Origin: an uncultured Bacilli bacterium
Lineage (GTDB): Bacteria > Bacillota_I > Bacilli_A > RF39 > UBA660
NCBI GenBank assembly: GCA_934098705.1
Contig: CAKOPC010000004.1
Location: 1 to 64,000 of the forward strand
Reading direction: 5' to 3'
Length of the DNA: 64,000 nt
Made by a program: the position numbers and the translations under genes. This document shows, piece after piece, positions 59,806 through 64,000 of the stretch (within the stretch, counting starts at the first letter, position 1; each line of letters opens with the position of its first letter). The notes beneath the pieces are model-generated. The model searched no databases. It saw only the letters and a program-made list of their open reading frames with translations, and had not been told where the DNA came from.

Positions 59806-61879
59806 TATTTTTACTTCCTTTCTTTATTTTCTTTGTATTTATTATTATTTTATCAAACATCATAAGAATTGATGGTAAACATATTATAACAACAATCATA
59901 CTTATTATAGCTCCCCTTGATATTAGGGTACATAAACTACCTACCATTTCAAGTTTTGAATATACACCAACACCAAAGGTTGCTGAAAAGAAACATAAGG
60001 CACTTACTATTATAGATGACATGTTATAATTTAAGGCTTTTTCTATTGCTTCTTTTTTATCAAGATTATTTTTTCTATTTCTTATATAAGATGTTGTTAA
60101 TAGTATTGCATAATCAATAGTTGCTCCAAGTTGTATTGTACCTAATACTATTGGTCCCACAAATGGTAAAATAGTGCCACTAAAGTATGATACTGACATA
60201 TTAATAAATATTGCTCCTTCGATTGCAAATATTAATAAAAATGGCAAAGTAATACTTTTTTGTACTAATATTAATATAATTAGGATACAAATAATTGAAG
60301 AATAGTTAACATTATTAAAATCTGTTGCACTAATATTTATTAAGTCTTTCATTAATGGTCCTTCACCAAGAGTTATGGCGTTATTATCATATTTTTTAAC
60401 TATACTATTTATAATATCTATTTGGTTATTTAACTTTTCACTTGCTATTTCATATGATGAGTTTAAAAGAATTAATTCATAGTTTTCATTTTTTATAAGT
60501 TTTAATAAATCCTCATCTATATAATCTTCTGTTATACCATATTCTAATAAATCACTTTTAGATAAGATGAAGGAAACACCTTCTACATCTTTTATTTCAT
60601 TTATCATTAGTTTTACATCATTTGCTTTCATACTGCTATCTATTAGTATAATTTCTGGACTTGTTATATCAAATTCTTCTTTTAGTACTTTATTTGCTTT
60701 TATACTTTCAAGCGTTTTAGGAAGTGATTCATCCATTTTATAATAGACCTCTACATTTTTATAACCTAGATATGCTGGCACAAGTAAGATTAAAAATATT
60801 ATAAATATGTATTTATATTTATTAACAACAAATTTAGCTATTTTATCTGTTTTAATAGTTAGTGGTTTATGTTTTGTCTTTTCTATATACTTATCAAACG
60901 TTAAAAGCATACTTGGAAATAATGTTAAAACTGATATAACTCCTAATAACACTCCTTTAGACATTACAATACCAAGGTCTTTTCCTAAAGTTAGTTTCAT
61001 AGTACATAAAACTAAGAAACCTGCTATTGTTGTAAGAGAACTTCCTATAACAGAGGTAAATGTTTCTTTTATTGCTTCTTCCATAGCTTTATTTATATCA
61101 TGATATTCTTGTTTCTTTTTTATATAAGAGTGATATAAAAATATAGAAAAGTCCATAGTAACACCAAGTTGTAATACTGCAACTAATGCTTTAGTTATAT
61201 AGGATATTTGTCCTAAAAAGATGTTACTACCAAGATTTATTATAATAGCTATAAAAATATTTAATAAAAGTAATACTGGTGCTAAATATGAATCTAAGAA
61301 TAATGTAAGTACTAAAGAGCATAGTATTACTGCTATAACTATGTATATAAATATTTCTTTTTGAGAAAGATTCATAGTATCAAGTACCATACTACTCATA
61401 CCACCAAGTTCTATATTACTATTTCCTAGCTTTCTAATACTTTTAACTGCCTCTATTGTTTCATTACTTGATGTTCCTTCACTAAAGGTTATAAACATTA
61501 AGTCTTTATTATCATTATGTAAATATTTGGTAACTTCATTTGGAAGCATTTCAACTGGAATAGTTGTTCCAATAACATCTTGTAAAGACATAGTATTTTT
61601 AACTCCTTTTATTTCTTTTATTTCTTTTTCTAAAGTTAATATGTCTTTACTATCTTTATTATCTATAACTGCTATAGCATATGACCCCATATCAAACTGT
61701 TCTTTTAATATATCTTGTCCCTTTATTGTTTCAATATCACTTGGTAAATATACTAATATATCGTAATTTATTTTAGTAAAATAAATACCTACTAGTGATA
61801 AAAGTAAAAGTATAAAATATATACAAAGAATTAATTTTTTATGTTTACATATACATTTTGCTATCTTGTTATCTTTCAT
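59795..61879 (-). CDS. MMPL/RND family transporter, 694 aa
   Basis: Two repeats, each with one helix, an external domain and five helices, as in MMPL proteins. Proton-relay type residues are in LGVTMDFSIFLYHSYI and LGATIDYAILLTTSYI. About 700 aa, usual for Firmicutes MMPL. Likely exports lipids or hydrophobic compounds. GGAGAAAAAG precedes the ATG. Divergent from the TetR gene, with an operator-like palindrome between. Confidence 0.92.
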   Translation of the reverse strand: MKDNKIAKCICKHKKLILCIYFILLLLSLVGIYFTKINYDILVYLPSDIETIKGQDILKEQFDMGSYAIAVIDNKDSKDILTLEKEIKEIKGVKNTMSLQDVIGTTIPVEMLPNEVTKYLHNDNKDLMFITFSEGTSSNETIEAVKSIRKLGNSNIELGGMSSMVLDTMNLSQKEIFIYIVIAVILCSLVLTLFLDSYLAPVLLLLNIFIAIIINLGSNIFLGQISYITKALVAVLQLGVTMDFSIFLYHSYIKKKQEYHDINKAMEEAIKETFTSVIGSSLTTIAGFLVLCTMKLTLGKDLGIVMSKGVLLGVISVLTLFPSMLLTFDKYIEKTKHKPLTIKTDKIAKFVVNKYKYIFIIFLILLVPAYLGYKNVEVYYKMDESLPKTLESIKANKVLKEEFDITSPEIILIDSSMKANDVKLMINEIKDVEGVSFILSKSDLLEYGITEDYIDEDLLKLIKNENYELILLNSSYEIASEKLNNQIDIINSIVKKYDNNAITLGEGPLMKDLINISATDFNNVNYSSIICILIILILVQKSITLPFLLIFAIEGAIFINMSVSYFSGTILPFVGPIVLGTIQLGATIDYAILLTTSYIRNRKNNLDKKEAIEKALNYNMSSIIVSALCFFSATFGVGVYSKLEMVGSLCTLISRGAIISMIVVIICLPSILMMFDKIIINTKKIKKGSKNNEN

Positions 61880-61980
61880 AATCTTTTTCTCCTTTACACC
61901 TTAAGTATTTTATTATGAATAATAAAAAATTAACACATGTATATTTAATATTTTGTATGTTTTCCAACATTTTTAAAATT

Positions 61981-62002
61981 ATGTATGTATAATAACATAC
62001 AT
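61981..62002. promoter_or_regulatory. TetR-type operator palindrome in the divergent promoter region
   Basis: ATGTATGT and ACATACAT, perfect 8-bp arms around six bases (22 bp total). The centre includes TATAAT on the plus strand (61988-61993), so binding would block the TetR promoter and probably that of the MMPL operon. Confidence 0.65.
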
Positions 62003-62060
62003 TTATATAGTTATCTTTACTTTTGTTGGAGTTTTGTATATAATTAACTTGGTGATTTTT

Positions 62061-62624
62061 ATGGAAAAGAAACAAGATTTAAGAGTTGTAAAAACAAAAA
62101 AATTATTATATAACACTTTAACTCTTCTTATGAAAGATAAGACTTTTGAAGAGATAAAGGTTGCAGATATTTGTAATATGGCTATGATTAACCGTTCTAC
62201 TTTTTATGCTCATTATGAAGATAAGTATGATTTGCTTGTTGATTATATAAATATTATTAAGGAAGAATTAGTTAAGGAATTAAATAAAAATAGTAGTAGT
62301 TTAAATACAAGGGAATATTATATAAAACTTATTGAGTTATTACTTAATCATATTGATAATAATAGAGATATTTATACTTCTATTATGATTAATAATAGAA
62401 ATAGTATAATGTTTGATATTATGTTAAGTGTTGTAAATAATGAAATTGCAAAAAAAGTAGATGAAGAAAAAATAAGTAATATCTTACCAAATGATATTAT
62501 AATAAAGTTTTATCTTGGGGGTGTTATTAATTTAGGAGCAGAATATTTAAAAGATAAAACAAAGTATACAAAGGAAGATATGATTAAATACTTAGATATA
62601 TTAATTCCCAATAAAATAAAGTAA
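62061..62624 (+). CDS. TetR/AcrR family regulator, 187 aa
   Basis: N-terminal helix-turn-helix: IKVADICNMAMINRSTFYAH and YEDKYDLL, the usual TetR_N pattern; the C-terminal helical domain resembles the TetR_C group of YxaF/DhaS-like proteins. Probably represses the divergent MMPL operon and itself. The ATG at 62061 follows TTGGTGAT; an earlier frame start has no ribosome site. Confidence 0.9.
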   Translation: MEKKQDLRVVKTKKLLYNTLTLLMKDKTFEEIKVADICNMAMINRSTFYAHYEDKYDLLVDYINIIKEELVKELNKNSSSLNTREYYIKLIELLLNHIDNNRDIYTSIMINNRNSIMFDIMLSVVNNEIAKKVDEEKISNILPNDIIIKFYLGGVINLGAEYLKDKTKYTKEDMIKYLDILIPNKIK

Positions 62625-62640
62625 ACCATAAGGTTTACTT
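62619..62640 (+). terminator. Terminator of the TetR gene
   Basis: AAGTAAACC with GGTTTACTT, 4-nt loop, then TATTTTTAT; overlaps the stop. Confidence 0.8.
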
Positions 62641-62653
62641 TATTTTTATAAGA

Positions 62654-62675
62654 AAAAGACTATTTCTAGTCTTTT
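62654..62675 (-). terminator. Terminator of the right-edge surface protein gene
   Basis: AAAAGACTA with TAGTCTTTT, 4-nt loop, T-tract on the minus strand, 5 bases after the stop. Confidence 0.75.
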
Positions 62676-62680
62676 AATTT

Positions 62681-64000
62681 TTAATTATGTTGTTTTTTTA
62701 GAAGTACAATGCCTGTTACAGCAACTGTTGATACAATAAGTCCACAAGCAAATAATAATACATTATCACTTGTTTCAGGATTTGAATTACCATCATTATA
62801 TCCAATTACAGCATAGTCGCTTAAATGAGTTGTTGTAAATGTTACATATCCATTATCTAATGTTGCTTTAAGTTCTTCTTTTATTACGCCATCTTCATCA
62901 AAGTATAATACTTTGTAATTTTTGTAATCTCTAAGACTTCTATCAATAGCTATTGAAATAGTAAATTTACCATTTTCCATTGGAACAACTGCTGTACCAT
63001 CAACCATATTGATTTCATATAAACCAACAAGTTTTAATCCTGGTAATTTTTTATCATCTTTATATTTTTCATTAATGATTTTTAAAGCTAATTTTTCATC
63101 TTCTTCATCATATCTATTAACTTCTAAATATAAATCATTATCAAATGGTTCTTCTGTTTTAATTATTGCTGTTGTATTACTTCCATCACCAGTTTGTGAT
63201 TCTTTATATGGTTCTACAACATAACCATCTGCTACTCTATTTACAGTATATTTTACTGCAAGGTATGGTGTAATATCACTTGAGAATTTTCCACCAGTTA
63301 TTTCTGTTGCAACTTTTCCTTCATATGTTCCAAAACCTGCATTTGGTTTTTCAACGCCAAGACCTTTAAGAGTTAATACATCATATGCTCCTCTTGTTTT
63401 AGAAGCTGTTTTAAATGTACCATTTTTGATAAATGTTTCTATTTTTTGTTCTACTTTACCAAAATCATATACTGCTATAGCACTACCATCTTCATTTTTA
63501 GCTTCAAATGTTCCACCTGTTATTGTTAATTTTAAATCGTTAGTTCCTTGTTTTGCAGTATAAGTTCCTCCTACTATACTTAAGGCATCTGGTAATAGTA
63601 ATGGTTTATTATTCATATATACTTCTGCAACATTATCATAACCATTTTCAAGAGCATTAATTGTTCCACCACTTATATCAACAATACCCATTCTTAACTG
63701 TATTCCACCATTTAATACACCATCAGTCATTTTTAAACTTACTGGACCTGGTTGGTAAAGTGCTGGACCTTCTTTTGCTGTTAAATTACCTCCGTAAATC
63801 TCAAAATAAGTAACACCAGTTGTGTTATTTCCTGCAACGGCAGAATTACGTGATACTACAGTACCACCATTTACAATAATTTTTCCACCTTCAAGGGCAT
63901 AGAAACCATAACCATTATCATTTGTTACAGTACCACCATTAAAGATTAGTGTTGAGGCTTCAGCATAAATTGATGAAGCTGAGGCAGTTGTTCTTGAGTT
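62681..64000 (-). CDS. Partial NPETS-anchored beta-helix surface protein (3' 439 codons)
   Basis: The frame is open to base 64000, so the start is outside. The visible part has parallel beta-helix style repeats built on I-x-x-N-G-G-T-V (for example LIFNGGTVTNDNGYGFYALE and KIIVNGGTVVS), then LxxTGGTF-like strands. A folded region follows before the end, then NSNPETSDNV, a membrane span and KKQHN. The anchor is the same type as at 46653. Likely a large wall-bound adhesin. An internal ATG at 63730 is not the start. Confidence 0.85.
   Translation of the reverse strand, partial: NSRTTASASSIYAEASTLIFNGGTVTNDNGYGFYALEGGKIIVNGGTVVSRNSAVAGNNTTGVTYFEIYGGNLTAKEGPALYQPGPVSLKMTDGVLNGGIQLRMGIVDISGGTINALENGYDNVAEVYMNNKPLLLPDALSIVGGTYTAKQGTNDLKLTITGGTFEAKNEDGSAIAVYDFGKVEQKIETFIKNGTFKTASKTRGAYDVLTLKGLGVEKPNAGFGTYEGKVATEITGGKFSSDITPYLAVKYTVNRVADGYVVEPYKESQTGDGSNTTAIIKTEEPFDNDLYLEVNRYDEEDEKLALKIINEKYKDDKKLPGLKLVGLYEINMVDGTAVVPMENGKFTISIAIDRSLRDYKNYKVLYFDEDGVIKEELKATLDNGYVTFTTTHLSDYAVIGYNDGNSNPETSDNVLLFACGLIVSTVAVTGIVLLKKQHN

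Noticed and set aside
61869..62075. A 68-codon minus-strand frame in the TetR-MMPL intergenic region
   Set aside because: It covers the operator and both promoters, overlaps the MMPL start and has no ribosome site.

Overview
The window is a very AT-rich stretch of a Gram-positive, endospore-forming bacterium. Several features point that way: Shine-Dalgarno-led genes, sigma-A promoters of the form TTGNNN-N17-TATAAT, a T-box leader, encoded CCA on all tRNAs, and ribosomal proteins and GTPases in Bacillus-like order. Sporulation genes visible are sspI, yqfC, yqfD, a CotY/CotZ-type coat gene, a CotD-like coat gene, a YutH/CotS-like gene, yunB and a KinB-like kinase. Short proteins, tight gene overlaps and NPET-type surface anchors suggest an uncultured, host-associated Bacilli-like lineage with a small genome. 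That lineage placement is inference. TGA acts as a stop and I see no sign of a recoded genetic code.

Layout. 1-3700: the start of a surface-protein gene behind a poly-G promoter, an unknown gene, and a DUF2207/lemA pair. 3767-14100: housekeeping genes almost all on the minus strand, including sspI against a SpoU methylase, two RNA-modification genes, rpmF, and the block rpsU-yqeY / yqfC-yqfD-VanZ-ybeY-dgkA-cdd-era-yqzL-recO. 14187-20280: tRNA-Met, an anchored surface protein, a histidine kinase, an EIIB-like stub, a coat protein, a RodA/FtsW protein, a lone MvaI/BcnI-type nuclease, and tRNA-Leu/tRNA-Ile. 20962-23386: a previously hidden bacteriocin-like locus made of a C39-peptidase ABC protein with an eroded ATPase domain, two double-glycine peptides of 46 and 56 residues, and a 42-residue membrane peptide. 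23452-25302: rseP and cdsA. 26105-26980: a ten-gene tRNA operon. 27045-33100: the yut/yun-like set (S1 protein, nfu, yutH-like, yutD, yunB), DUF1292, a ferredoxin, and a 7-bp tandem repeat array. 33122-46448: rluB, a DacF-type carboxypeptidase, lipoproteins, a membrane-anchored M23+CHAP hydrolase, asnS under a T-box, surface proteins, engB, nrnA and ackA. 46653-51490: a beta-helix surface protein, a CotD-like protein, a HerA-like ATPase and a ZIP transporter. 51493-58000: an ABC exporter, ffh, sufB, and gltX flanked by tRNA-Glu(CTC) and tRNA-Gln(CTG). 58078-62624: a secreted coiled protein, an MMPL transporter and a TetR regulator with an operator-like palindrome. The right edge cuts a second large beta-helix surface protein.

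How the parts fit. Most of the window is core translation, RNA modification, envelope and sporulation machinery. The accessory layer is surface and antagonism: several wall-anchored or membrane-anchored exported proteins, one apparently phase-variable, and the small-peptide export locus. The strongest candidate for something new is that bacteriocin-like locus. Its protease site looks intact, but its ATP-binding domain has lost Walker A lysine, signature motif and switch histidine. The poly-G promoter spacer at the left edge is the next most interesting signal.
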